Assembly: GCA_017512365.1 (NCBI GenBank)
Contig: JAFWGQ010000066.1
Span: forward strand, 19,247-83,246
Source of the DNA: Mogibacterium sp.
GTDB taxonomy: Bacteria > Bacillota > Clostridia > Peptostreptococcales > Anaerovoracaceae
Direction: 5' to 3'
Length of the DNA stretch: 64,000 bases
The notes below the pieces were generated by a model. It was not told the DNA's origin and made no database searches. It worked only from the letters and a program-made list of their open reading frames with translations. Position numbers and translations under genes: made by a program. Below, in pieces: positions 1 through 8,289 of the stretch; positions within the stretch are counted from its first letter, which is position 1; the number at the start of each line of letters is the position of its first letter.

Positions 1-466
1 TGCAGAGCCGTGGTGTACACAGAATACTGCAAAACGGGCTCAATAGGGGCGGTTGGAAGGGCCATTGTGTGTACAGGCCCAGGGGCGAGCGTGGCAGTGT
101 ACACAACTTCCGGGCGGCGGGGCGAGTATGATGGTGTACACTGTTTCCAGGCAGCAAGGCGTGTCAGAAAGAATTCGCAGCTTCCGGACAGGAAAGAACG
201 CAAATAAGAACGTACAGCTTCCGGGCAGCGGGCGAGTATGAAACGGTAAACAGTTTACAGGCAGAAGGAAGCGTGGAAAGCAGTACATACTTTCACTGCC
301 GCTCGCGCTCCATTGCGCTTGCGGGGATCGCCGGCCGGCCGACGCTCGCTCTTCAGCTGCCCGGGCGGGCAGAGGAGACCCCGCCGGTCAGCGCGGGTCG
401 TCCGGGGCGATCCGGGTGCAGCATAAGATGAGCACCATCTATGATGCAGGGGGTGTGACAGCACAG
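1..466. other. Non-coding, repeat-bearing stretch
   Basis: I see no convincing gene here. The left part holds two diverged direct copies of a ~66-bp unit (97-163 and 209-276). The right part is very GC-rich, with GGATCGCC at 325-332 and its inverse GGCGATCC at 406-413 bounding a palindrome-rich core. The short open frames in both strands have no ribosome binding site and no recognisable protein character. Confidence 0.6.
97..276 (+). repeat. Imperfect direct repeat, two ~66-bp units
   Basis: Units at about 97-163 and 209-276 share the order: a GTACA motif, CTTCCGGGC, GCGAGTATG, a GGTRWACA motif, CAGTTTNCAGGCAG and AAGGMRGCGTG. They differ by small indels and substitutions, so this is an old duplication. 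Function unknown. Confidence 0.55.
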
Positions 467-489
467 AAAAAGGCCGCGTCTTCGCGGCC
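467..489 (-). terminator. Rho-independent terminator after the YitT-family gene
   Basis: On the minus strand GGCCGCG, a 4-base loop and CGCGGCC (472-489) are followed by a T run (467-471). It lies 27 bases past the stop codon of the YitT-family gene. Confidence 0.85.
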
Positions 490-515
490 CGCAGATCTGT
501 ATAGTTTAGAGGCAT

Positions 516-1394
516 TCAGTCTGTGAAGCGTTTCTGGAAATTGCCGACGACCCTGATGTTGTCGGATATTATCATGAAGGCATGCTCGTCGTGATGCGCT
601 ATGAGCTCTCTGAGGTGAGGCTCCTCGTATTTGCTTATCACCGTTATGAGGATGTATGTGTCCTCTTCGGTGTACATGCCCTCGCCGTCTATGGCGGTGA
701 CGCCCCTTCCGAGTTCCTCCATGATGGCCTTTGAGAGGCCCGGCTTCTTGGTTATTATCATGCACTCCTGCTTGATGTTCTGTATGTGCACCCTGTCGAT
801 GCAGACTCCGGTCACCACGGCGAATATGATCGAGTAGAGCACCGTCGGTATGTCATATATGAAGAGACATATGGTGTAGATGCACAGGCTTATGAATATC
901 CCTATCGTACCGACCTTGAAGTTCGGGTGCGTCTTTGCGAGGCATACCCCGATAATGTCCTGTCCGCCCTGCGAGCTTCCCGCTCTGAGGACGAGTCCCG
1001 CGCCTACTCCCGAGCCGAGTCCTCCGACGACCGAAGCGAGTATGCGGTCCTCGACGATCGGCGGCTGCGGCACAGGGATCACTCCGAGGAAGAAAGACGC
1101 CATCGCGATCGATATGAGCGAAGAGATGCAGAACTTCTTCCCCATCACCTTATATGCGTAGTAGAACAGCGGGATGTTTATGGCAAAGTAGATGATGCCC
1201 ATGTAGTCGACGCCGGGTATCTGAGGGAAATGCAGTACATCGAGCAGAAAGAGCCTGATGAGCTGGGCTATCCCCGTGAAGCCCCCGCTGTACAGATGCA
1301 GCGGGTTTATCATCAGATTGACGCCGCATGCGTATATGAGATTGCCGACGACTGTCAGCGCGATTTTTTCGATTCTCTTCCTGTTCAGATTCAT
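516..1394 (-). CDS. YitT family membrane protein (DUF161 + DUF2179)
   Basis: This 292-residue integral membrane protein has an N-terminal half with about five hydrophobic segments (for example ALTVVGNLIYACGVNLMINP). It also has the GLVLRAGSSQGGQDIIG glycine-rich loop typical of YitT proteins. The soluble C-terminal ~80 residues (ECMIITKKPGLSKAIMEELG onward) match DUF2179, thought to be a small-ligand-binding domain. The family's transport substrate is not established. I chose the internal ATG because AGGAG sits 6 bases upstream; the longer open frame adds 39 residues without membrane character or a ribosome site. It is a single-gene unit, divergent from the ABC exporter, and ends at a strong terminator. 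Confidence 0.88.
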   Translation of the reverse strand: MNLNRKRIEKIALTVVGNLIYACGVNLMINPLHLYSGGFTGIAQLIRLFLLDVLHFPQIPGVDYMGIIYFAINIPLFYYAYKVMGKKFCISSLISIAMASFFLGVIPVPQPPIVEDRILASVVGGLGSGVGAGLVLRAGSSQGGQDIIGVCLAKTHPNFKVGTIGIFISLCIYTICLFIYDIPTVLYSIIFAVVTGVCIDRVHIQNIKQECMIITKKPGLSKAIMEELGRGVTAIDGEGMYTEEDTYILITVISKYEEPHLRELIAHHDEHAFMIISDNIRVVGNFQKRFTD

Positions 1395-1547
1395 TGCGTC
1401 TCCTGTCTGCGCGGGGATATCTCGCCCGCATTGCCGGGCGGCAGGCTGCCGCGGATCCTGCTTTTCCGCACACTGTCCGGCCTTTCCATCCGGTCCTGCC
1501 GTCAGAATCATTCTAAATTAATTGGCCCCTTTCTTCAACAGATGTAA

Positions 1548-1553
1548 TATAAT
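1548..1553 (+). promoter_or_regulatory. Possible -10 box for the ABC exporter
   Basis: TATAAT lies about 54 bases upstream of the ABC exporter start, in the AT-rich gap between divergent genes. No clear -35 box can be paired with it. Confidence 0.4.
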
Positions 1554-1606
1554 TCCTGCATAAACGCTGCGCTGCGGACGCGGCTTCCGAAAGGATCATC
1601 CGATAC

Positions 1607-3391
1607 ATGGAACAGAAACAGATATCGACCAAATACCTGCTGAAGCGCTTCTTTCCGTACTTCAGGCCGTACATGCACATACTCATCTTCGACCTTTTCT
1701 GCGCGTCGCTGACGAGCGTGTGCGAGCTTGTGCTGCCGGTCATGGTGCGCTTCATCACAGACACCGTGACGACCGACGCATCGGCTCTGACGGTCGAGAC
1801 TGTCGTGCGCATAACGCTGCTCTACCTGGCGCTGCGCATCATAGATGTGCTCGCCAACTATTACATGCAGAACACCGGACATGTCATGGGAGCCCGCATC
1901 GAGGCCGACATGAGGCGCGACCTCTTCGAGAAGTTCCAGGAACTCTCCTACGGCTACTACAGCCACAACAAGACCGGCCAGCTGATCTCGCGCATCACGA
2001 CCGACCTTTTCGACATAGCCGAATTCGCGCACCACTGCCCTGAGGAATATTTCATCGCTGCGGTCAAGATCATCGTGGCCTTCGTGGTGCTCATCAGGGT
2101 GAACGTGCCGCTTACTCTGCTGCTCTTTGCCATGATCCCGCTGATGCTCTTCTTCGCTCTCAGGTACAGGGTCAGGATGCGCAACGCCTTCAAGTGGCAG
2201 AGGAGCGAATTGGGCGAGATCAACTCTCACGTCGAGGACAGCCTGCTGGGCATCCGGGTCTCTAAGTCCTTCGCGAACGAGGATGTCGAAGAGGAGCGTT
2301 TCGCCGAAGGGAACCAGCGCTTCCTGACGACCAAAAAGGTCGGCTACAGGACCCTGGCGGGATTCAGGAGCGTCACTAAGTTCTTCGACAGTCTGATGTA
2401 CATATCGATAGTCTTCTTCGGTTCGATCGCTCTTATCAGGCACCGGATCACGGCCGGAGATTTCATAGCCTACCTCATGTACGTGAACGTGCTGCTCGAA
2501 TCGATACGCCGCATAGTCGAGTTCACCGAGCAGTTCCAGAAAGGCATCACGGGCATCGAAAGATTCGTCGAGGTCATGGACACGCGCATCGAGGTCGATG
2601 ATCTGCCCGGCGCTGTGGACATGCCGGACGATGTCAGGGGCGAGATCGAGTTCTGCGATGTGTCGTTCGCTTATACGGAATACAACAGGGAGGAAGGCCA
2701 CGATCCGCGCGGCGAGAGCTGCGTGCTGAGCCACATCGACCTGAAGATAGAAAGCGGCGAGAACGTCGCGCTGGTCGGTCCGAGCGGCGCGGGCAAGACG
2801 ACGTTCTGCAATCTCATACCGCGGTTTTACGATGTGACCGAAGGCTGCATAAAGGTCGACGGGCACGACATCAGAGACTACAAGGTAAGATCTCTTCGAA
2901 CTAAGATCGGGATGATGCAGCAGGAGGTCTATCTCTTCTCGGATACGGTGGCGGGCAATATAGGATACGGACGCCCGGGAGCGACGAGAGAAGAGATAAT
3001 CGAGGCCGCGAAGCTCGCCGGAGCCGACGGGTTCATAAGAGAGCTGCCCGACGGTTACGACACATACGTGGGCGAGCGCGGAGCAAGGCTTTCCGGCGGC
3101 CAGAAGCAGAGGATCAGCATCGCCAGGGTATTCCTCAAGAACCCGCCTGTCCTCATACTCGATGAAGCCACATCGGCCCTGGACAACGAGAGCGAGCATT
3201 ATGTGCAGGAGTCCCTTTCCGAGCTCGCGAAGGGCAGGACCACGATCACCATCGCCCACCGTCTTTCGACCGTACGCAACGCCGACCGCATAATCGTGCT
3301 GACGGAGGACGGCATAGTCGAGGAGGGCACGCACGACGAACTCCTGAAGCTGGGCGGTGTCTATGCGGCGATGAACAGCTTCACGCTGTGA
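1607..3391 (+). CDS. ABC transporter, fused permease and ATPase (exporter type)
   Basis: This 594-residue half-transporter of the MsbA/BmrA/LmrA type has six transmembrane segments in residues ~20-310, followed by one nucleotide-binding domain. Walker A GPSGAGKTT lies near residue 390, the signature LSGGQKQR near 496, Walker B LILDEATSALD near 516 and the switch histidine in AHRLST near 551. Such proteins work as dimers that export lipids, drugs or peptides using ATP. With no second half-transporter beside it, a homodimer is likely; the substrate cannot be read from sequence. The ribosome site (AAAGGA) is weak. It is convergent with the GNAT-like gene. Confidence 0.93.
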   Translation: MEQKQISTKYLLKRFFPYFRPYMHILIFDLFCASLTSVCELVLPVMVRFITDTVTTDASALTVETVVRITLLYLALRIIDVLANYYMQNTGHVMGARIEADMRRDLFEKFQELSYGYYSHNKTGQLISRITTDLFDIAEFAHHCPEEYFIAAVKIIVAFVVLIRVNVPLTLLLFAMIPLMLFFALRYRVRMRNAFKWQRSELGEINSHVEDSLLGIRVSKSFANEDVEEERFAEGNQRFLTTKKVGYRTLAGFRSVTKFFDSLMYISIVFFGSIALIRHRITAGDFIAYLMYVNVLLESIRRIVEFTEQFQKGITGIERFVEVMDTRIEVDDLPGAVDMPDDVRGEIEFCDVSFAYTEYNREEGHDPRGESCVLSHIDLKIESGENVALVGPSGAGKTTFCNLIPRFYDVTEGCIKVDGHDIRDYKVRSLRTKIGMMQQEVYLFSDTVAGNIGYGRPGATREEIIEAAKLAGADGFIRELPDGYDTYVGERGARLSGGQKQRISIARVFLKNPPVLILDEATSALDNESEHYVQESLSELAKGRTTITIAHRLSTVRNADRIIVLTEDGIVEEGTHDELLKLGGVYAAMNSFTL

Positions 3392-3401
3392 TTATCTGAA
3401 C

Positions 3402-3428
3402 AAAAAAAAGCGGTCGCATGTACCGCTT
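3402..3428. terminator. Bidirectional terminator between convergent genes
   Basis: AAGCGGT (3408-3414) pairs with ACCGCTT (3422-3428) around a 7-base loop. The A run 3402-3409 gives a T run for minus-strand transcripts, and T-rich sequence follows on the plus side. It overlaps the stop codon of the minus-strand gene. Confidence 0.75.
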
Positions 3429-4557
3429 ACAGTTGTTTGACGAAGCAGCGCCTCCTTTTGTGAGGCTCTATGTTGAACATCTCCCACTGATGATGAACAT
3501 TGGTATTCGTCTCCAGCTGAGGTCCCGTCTCAGCGCGGCGGATACCGTTTTTATTGCAGCCTGTGAAGAGATGCTCCATTATGACTCCGTTGAGTCCGCT
3601 CTTCTTGTACTCCGGCCTTATCGCGATCAGCAGCAGGTCGAGAGTATCGTTCTTCTGCGCCAGAGCTTTGAGCAGGCCGATCCATCCGAACGGGAAGAGA
3701 TGGCCCTTGCACTTGCGCATGGCCTCTGCCGTCGAAGGAGCTCCTACCCCGAAGCCCATGAGTCTGTCGTTGTCATCGACTATGAGGCAGGCAAAGTCCG
3801 GATCGATGAGAGGCAGGAATTTGTTGGTGTATTTTTCTATCTGTCTGTCGTTGAGCTCCACCACGCCGTAAAGGTGCGCGTAGGCTATGTTGACAAGTTC
3901 GAACACCTGCTTGATGTACGGCTTGTATTCCGACTTGTGCTTCACCTCGAGCTTGTGGAAGCCCGTCCTCCTGAGCATGGCGTCAGATATCCTCTTCAGC
4001 CTTTTGTAGTTCGGGTCGTCCCATCCGTTCAGCGGTATGAGATGCTCGATCCAGTCCGTGTCCTTGACATAGCCAAGCGCGGTCAGGTGGTCGATGTAAT
4101 AAGGATCGTTGTAATAGGTATAGAACATGCTGCGCTTGTCGAAGCCCTCGACGAGCATGCCCTCTCTGTCGAGATCGCAGAAGCCCAGCGGCCCGTGTAC
4201 CTCATCCATGCCCTTTTCTCTCGCCCACTGCTCTACAGTATCGAAGAGGGCTTTTGAGACTTCCATGTCATCGATGAAGTCCACCTGCGAGAAGCGCATC
4301 CTTTTCGTGCCCCACTTCTCGTTCGACGCGTGGCTGAGTATGGCGCCTATGCGTCCGACGACTTCGCCGTCCCTGTACGCGAGCCATGACTTCGCCTCGC
4401 AGTACTCGAAGGCCGGGTTCTTCTTTTCGTCCCAGTCATCCACATCGTCCCCGAAAAACGCAGGCACGAATGCCGGATTTTCCAAATAAAAGCGGTTCGG
4501 AAGATCGACAAAGATCCTCCGTTCCGCTTTTGTCTTTACTTCTTTGATCTCTACCAT
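3427..4557 (-). CDS. GNAT-like acyltransferase family protein
   Basis: This 376-residue cytosolic protein lacks signal or membrane segments. The N-terminal region (LAYRDGEVVGRIGAIL, residues ~59-74) and the C-terminal part (LLLIAIRPEYKKSGLNGVIM) look like beta strands and the acetyl-CoA pyrophosphate loop of a GNAT fold. The middle (GPLGFCDLDREGMLVEGF) is a conserved signature of a large uncharacterised family annotated as acyltransferases in Clostridia. Substrate unknown. It lies 18 bases downstream of the phosphofructokinase gene on the same strand, so it is probably co-transcribed, which does not by itself suggest a shared pathway. Confidence 0.65.
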   Translation of the reverse strand: MVEIKEVKTKAERRIFVDLPNRFYLENPAFVPAFFGDDVDDWDEKKNPAFEYCEAKSWLAYRDGEVVGRIGAILSHASNEKWGTKRMRFSQVDFIDDMEVSKALFDTVEQWAREKGMDEVHGPLGFCDLDREGMLVEGFDKRSMFYTYYNDPYYIDHLTALGYVKDTDWIEHLIPLNGWDDPNYKRLKRISDAMLRRTGFHKLEVKHKSEYKPYIKQVFELVNIAYAHLYGVVELNDRQIEKYTNKFLPLIDPDFACLIVDDNDRLMGFGVGAPSTAEAMRKCKGHLFPFGWIGLLKALAQKNDTLDLLLIAIRPEYKKSGLNGVIMEHLFTGCNKNGIRRAETGPQLETNTNVHHQWEMFNIEPHKRRRCFVKQL

Positions 4558-4575
4558 TACTAGTTTTTTCCCGGT

Positions 4576-5823
4576 CTATTTGTGCTTTCTCTTCTTGTTC
4601 ATCGTGAGGTGGACAGGAAGTCCTCCCGCGGTATAAGGCGGCACGCGGCCGATGATGAACGGTCTGGCATAGCTGAGGAATTCATCGCTCACATATGTGC
4701 CGTCGTTGGTTATCCAGTTGATCGGCACCTTCTTTTCGACATTGGCCACGTCGTGTATGTCGAAGAGGCTGTATGTCTCGACATAAGGCTCTCTGCTCTC
4801 GACCTTTATGGTCACCATCACTCCTGTCTGGCCCTCGAACGCAGCCTTCGCAGCGAGGAATCCCACGTTGTACGCCTCGTCGGAATCGGCGCGCGAAGCA
4901 AGATGCGCAGCGCATCTCTGGAGCGAGCTGAATTCGATGTAGCGCGACTTGAGTCCCGTCTCCTTCGTTACGACTCCGGCCAGATATGCAGCCGTGCCGG
5001 CAAGGGCCTTGTGGCCGAACGCGTCTATATGCTCATTGGCGTTTCCGAGCTCGCATACGAACTTGCCGTCCTTTGTCTGGAGTCCTTCGGAGACCGCGAC
5101 CACGACGGATTTCTTGTTCTTGGCAAGCTCCTTTATCCTGCCGACGAAGTCCTTGATGTCGAAAGGCACCTCAGGCAGATAGATGAGATCAGGTCCCGAG
5201 CAGTCGATGTCCTTCGAGAGCGCCGCGGCAGCAGTCAGCCAGCCCGCGTGGCGTCCCATGATCTCGACGATGCATATCGTCGGCTTGGATACGCCGTAGC
5301 TCTCGTTGTCCCTGATGATCTCCTTCATCGAAGTGGCGATGTACTTGGCGGATGAACCGTACCCCGGGCAGTGGTCCGTCACAGGGAGATCGTTGTCGAT
5401 GGTCTTCGGTATACCGACGAATTTCTGCTTCTTCTGATGAGCGAGAGCATAGTCCGAAAGCTGCTTGATGGTATCCATCGAGTCGTTTCCGCCGTTGTAC
5501 AGGAAGAACTCTATGTTCTTCGAGTCGAGTATGTCGAAGATCTTCTCATAAACATCCTCGTTGCCTTCTGCCGGCGGCAGCTTGTAGCGGCATGTGCCCA
5601 GGAACGAAGACGGAGTCCTCTTGAGGAGCGACAGATCCTGTCCGCTCGTGATGTAGTCCTCGATGTCCACGATGTCTTCCTGGAGCAGGCCCTCGATGCC
5701 GTAGTGCATCCCGTATATCCTTCTGATCCCTTCCTTCCAGCAGGCCTTGACGGCGCCCGCGAGGCTCGAATTGATGACGGCCGTAGGACCGCCCGACTGT
5801 CCGATTATCACATTGCCCTTCAT
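4576..5823 (-). CDS. pfp: 6-phosphofructokinase, probably diphosphate-dependent
   Basis: This 415-residue enzyme converts fructose 6-phosphate to the 1,6-bisphosphate in glycolysis. The start IIGQSGGPTAVINSS, the loop GGNDS (111-115) and PKTIDND (139-145, catalytic Asp 143) define the PFK family. ATP enzymes have GGDGS and PGTIDND. The Asp in the fourth position of the GGNDS loop and the Lys before TIDND are the known markers of PPi use. The length (ATP enzymes have ~320 residues) also fits the longer PPi-type clade. A good ribosome site (GGAGG) precedes the ATG. Phosphoryl donor choice is inferred from these residues only. Confidence 0.88.
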   Translation of the reverse strand: MKGNVIIGQSGGPTAVINSSLAGAVKACWKEGIRRIYGMHYGIEGLLQEDIVDIEDYITSGQDLSLLKRTPSSFLGTCRYKLPPAEGNEDVYEKIFDILDSKNIEFFLYNGGNDSMDTIKQLSDYALAHQKKQKFVGIPKTIDNDLPVTDHCPGYGSSAKYIATSMKEIIRDNESYGVSKPTICIVEIMGRHAGWLTAAAALSKDIDCSGPDLIYLPEVPFDIKDFVGRIKELAKNKKSVVVAVSEGLQTKDGKFVCELGNANEHIDAFGHKALAGTAAYLAGVVTKETGLKSRYIEFSSLQRCAAHLASRADSDEAYNVGFLAAKAAFEGQTGVMVTIKVESREPYVETYSLFDIHDVANVEKKVPINWITNDGTYVSDEFLSYARPFIIGRVPPYTAGGLPVHLTMNKKRKHK

Positions 5824-5993
5824 TCTTTTTTCCTCCTTCAGATCTCTGCCCCCTTACGGGTCCCGATCCATGCTTGAAATGCTATAGTTTTTTATACACA
5901 AAAATCCTATTAATTATAGCCGCGCGGCCGCGTGCAGTCAACAGAAAAATGAGCCGGAGCCGCGAGGGCCGGCCTTTCCGCAGCATGAAAAAT

Positions 5994-6020
5994 GAGCCGG
6001 AAGCGATCCCCCTCCGGCTC
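5994..6020 (-). terminator. Terminator after the nucleotidyltransferase gene
   Basis: GAGCCGGA (5994-6001) and TCCGGCTC (6013-6020) form an 8-bp stem, with an AAAAAT stretch on its left (a T run for minus transcripts). A second partial copy of AAAAATGAGCCGGA lies at about 5945-5958. Confidence 0.7.
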
Positions 6021-6050
6021 AATGATCTCATTCTTATCCGTCTTAGTATC

Positions 6051-6959
6051 TTAGCCCCAGAGCTCGCGCGGATATGTTCCGTCGTCCTTCAGGGCCGCGA
6101 ACTTCGCGACCACTTCAGGCTTGTCCTCCTTGTAGGTGACTCCGAACCACTTGTCGCCGGATGTCAGGACCTCGTAGCTCGCCGATCCGTCCGTGATCTG
6201 ATCGTTGATCGGCGTCTGTATGTAGTACTCGCCCTTCATAGGGTTTTCTGCGAGTATGCGGCCCAGGGCCTTGACGAAGCCAGCACTGAGGACCTCCATG
6301 TACTCCGCCCCGAATCCCCAGAGGTTCATCGATACCGGAGAATCGCTCGGGATGATCTCCTTGCTGCCGTCATCCTTCGTATCCGTGATCGTGCCGTCGG
6401 CTTCCTTCGCGACCTTGAGATGCTCGACGATGTCCGTCAGTTTGCCGTCCTTTGCCTTGCAGATGCCTCTGGACACCGTGCCGTTCTCGGACAGGGTCTT
6501 TTCGACCTCGAATCCCACCATGCAGTTGTGCGTCGCGTCAGCCTTCGCTGTAAGGAACTCGTATATCTTGATGAAGCCTTCCCTGCCGTAATAGTCATCG
6601 GCGTTGATGACCGCAAACGGAGCGTCGATGATGTCCCTTGCTGCGAGCACGGCCTGGCCTGTTCCCCATGGTTTGGTGCGTCCCTCAGGAAGGCTATAGC
6701 CTTCAGGAAGGTCCGTGAGCTCCTGGAATGCATAGTGGACTTCGTATTTTTTGCCGGCGCCTTTTTCGATATGCGCTCTGAACACGTCTTCGAAGTCGTG
6801 CTTTATGATGAAGCAGACCCTTCTGAATCCCGCCTGATAAGCGTCATAAAGGCTGAAATCCATTATGATATCGCCCTCGGCTGTGATCTGATCGAGCTGC
6901 TTGTTGCCTCCGTATCTGCTGCCCATTCCGGCCGCCATTATTACCAAAATCGGTTCCAT
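6051..6959 (-). CDS. Nucleotidyltransferase family protein (sugar-phosphate type)
   Basis: This 302-residue protein carries the nucleotide-binding signature VIMAAGMGSRYGGNKQL near its N-terminus, as in sugar-phosphate nucleotidylyltransferases. PWGTGQAVLAARD and the INADDYYG metal/product loop follow. These enzymes make NDP-sugars for wall and capsule polymers. The exact sugar is not readable; the variant GGNKQL is typical of a Clostridia/Bacteroidetes group of unassigned function. It is monocistronic with its own terminator. The UDP-GlcNAc genes nearby (nagB, glmM) make a cell-envelope role plausible. Confidence 0.82.
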   Translation of the reverse strand: MEPILVIMAAGMGSRYGGNKQLDQITAEGDIIMDFSLYDAYQAGFRRVCFIIKHDFEDVFRAHIEKGAGKKYEVHYAFQELTDLPEGYSLPEGRTKPWGTGQAVLAARDIIDAPFAVINADDYYGREGFIKIYEFLTAKADATHNCMVGFEVEKTLSENGTVSRGICKAKDGKLTDIVEHLKVAKEADGTITDTKDDGSKEIIPSDSPVSMNLWGFGAEYMEVLSAGFVKALGRILAENPMKGEYYIQTPINDQITDGSASYEVLTSGDKWFGVTYKEDKPEVVAKFAALKDDGTYPRELWG

Positions 6960-7119
6960 TCGTATTCTCCTTATGATCTTCCGGTTTAATCTGTGCGATC
7001 CGCCCGCGGACCGGCGGAACTATTGTAGCAGAAAAAATGCTCGATTTAAACTCCGGAAGCCTTCATTTTTGAGGGCAATCTGTTGAATAATCGCCTCCGA
7101 ATTCGAGAAAGGAGGAATT

Positions 7120-8187
7120 ATGAAGAGAAAGAGTAAAGGATTAGCATTGCTGCTGGCCCTGATGATGCTCATCTCGATGAACCCTGCGATCGTATTCGCG
7201 GAAGCCGTAGGCCAGCCGGGCGATACGCCTGCTGTGACTGAGGAAACTGAGGTCACGCCTGAAAAGGTGCACGAAGAGCTCGGCACTGCCATCGATTCCG
7301 AGCTGGATGCGGCCAAGGAGTTCTTCCCGGAATCTGAGACATGGGACGAAGTCGGCGCGGCGGTGAACGATGCCGCTGCTGACAAGGCTCTCACAGATGC
7401 TGAGGAGATCGTCGAAGATGCCAATAAGCAGACCAAAGAAGCTGCGGATGATGCCTATAAGAGCATGGAAGATGCCGGAAAGGCAGCCGACAACGCAAAT
7501 TCCGCTAAAGAGACCGCTGCAGCTTCAGCTGACTACGCACAGGGTCAGCAGGCCATCGCCGAGGATCCGACGAAGAGCAAGACCGAGTCCGAGGAGGCCG
7601 CCGACCTGGCAGGCGCTGAAGCTGTCGACGCCAATGTGGATCTGTTCCAGGCCAATGTCACAAAGGCATACGTCGACAGAAAAGCGCAGGATGCTGCGGA
7701 TAAGAAGGAAGCTGCTGATAAGGCTGCCATCGATGCGGCTATAGCGCTTGAAGACTATCAGCGTCTGACAGCGGCCTATGGTCCGGACAGTGAGAATGTC
7801 ACAAAGGCATATGCCGCATGGCAGGATGCAGAGATCAAAGCCAGGGCTGCAAATATAGCTGCTGGTGACGCTGCTGATGAAGCCATCGCTGCAAAGGCTG
7901 CCTATGAAGCTGCCAAGAGAGCAGCTGATGCAAAGAACGGCTCAAATTCGGGTTCGGATTCGGGTCAGGCTTCGGGCAATGACCCGCAGGTCAGTCCGCA
8001 GAACGGAGGCAACTCCGGAAGCGCTAACGCTGCTGCAGCCAGCGGCAGCGGTTATGCAGCTGCAAGCAGCACAAGCAAGGCCAATACAGGCGATAACAGC
8101 AAAACGCTCGTATGGCTCACAACGCTCGCCACAGCAGGCATCGCGCTTGCAAAAGGGCTCGTGAGCAGGCTGAAAACTCAGAACTGA
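7120..8187 (+). CDS. Ala-rich secreted coiled-coil surface protein
   Basis: This 355-residue protein has a clear signal peptide (KRK, hydrophobic LALLLALMMLISM, cut near VFA-EAV at residue ~27). Residues ~90-270 are rich in Ala, Glu, Lys and Asp in heptad-like order and predict long helices. A Ser/Gly/Asn linker (~275-320) follows. The C-terminus has NTGDN, a hydrophobic stretch (LVWLTTLATAGIALA) and a basic tail, resembling a degenerate sortase signal (NTGD instead of LPXTG). A strong ribosome site (AAAGGAGG) precedes the ATG. It probably works as a wall-anchored stalk or adhesin. The sequence is low-complexity, so homology would be weak evidence. Confidence 0.8.
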   Translation: MKRKSKGLALLLALMMLISMNPAIVFAEAVGQPGDTPAVTEETEVTPEKVHEELGTAIDSELDAAKEFFPESETWDEVGAAVNDAAADKALTDAEEIVEDANKQTKEAADDAYKSMEDAGKAADNANSAKETAAASADYAQGQQAIAEDPTKSKTESEEAADLAGAEAVDANVDLFQANVTKAYVDRKAQDAADKKEAADKAAIDAAIALEDYQRLTAAYGPDSENVTKAYAAWQDAEIKARAANIAAGDAADEAIAAKAAYEAAKRAADAKNGSNSGSDSGQASGNDPQVSPQNGGNSGSANAAAASGSGYAAASSTSKANTGDNSKTLVWLTTLATAGIALAKGLVSRLKTQN

Positions 8188-8228
8188 TCATCTTGCTGAT
8201 CAGCTGAAAGCCTAAGCAAAAAAAATGA

Positions 8229-8254
8229 CGCATTGCTCTCCTGAGCAATGCGTT
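8229..8254. terminator. Strong bidirectional terminator
   Basis: ACGCATTGCTC (8229-8239) and GAGCAATGCGT (8244-8254) form a perfect 11-bp stem with a 4-base loop. A run of As lies to the left and TTGTTTTGTTTG to the right. It serves both the surface-protein gene and gltX. Confidence 0.92.
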
Positions 8255-8289
8255 GTTTTGTTTGTCAGGTACCGCGACCGCGCTGTTTC

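Noticed and set aside
1535-3334. A 599-residue open frame on the minus strand, opposite the ABC exporter
   Set aside because: It is a codon-phase shadow: Arg/Asp/His-rich, without any domain, while the plus frame has every ABC motif.
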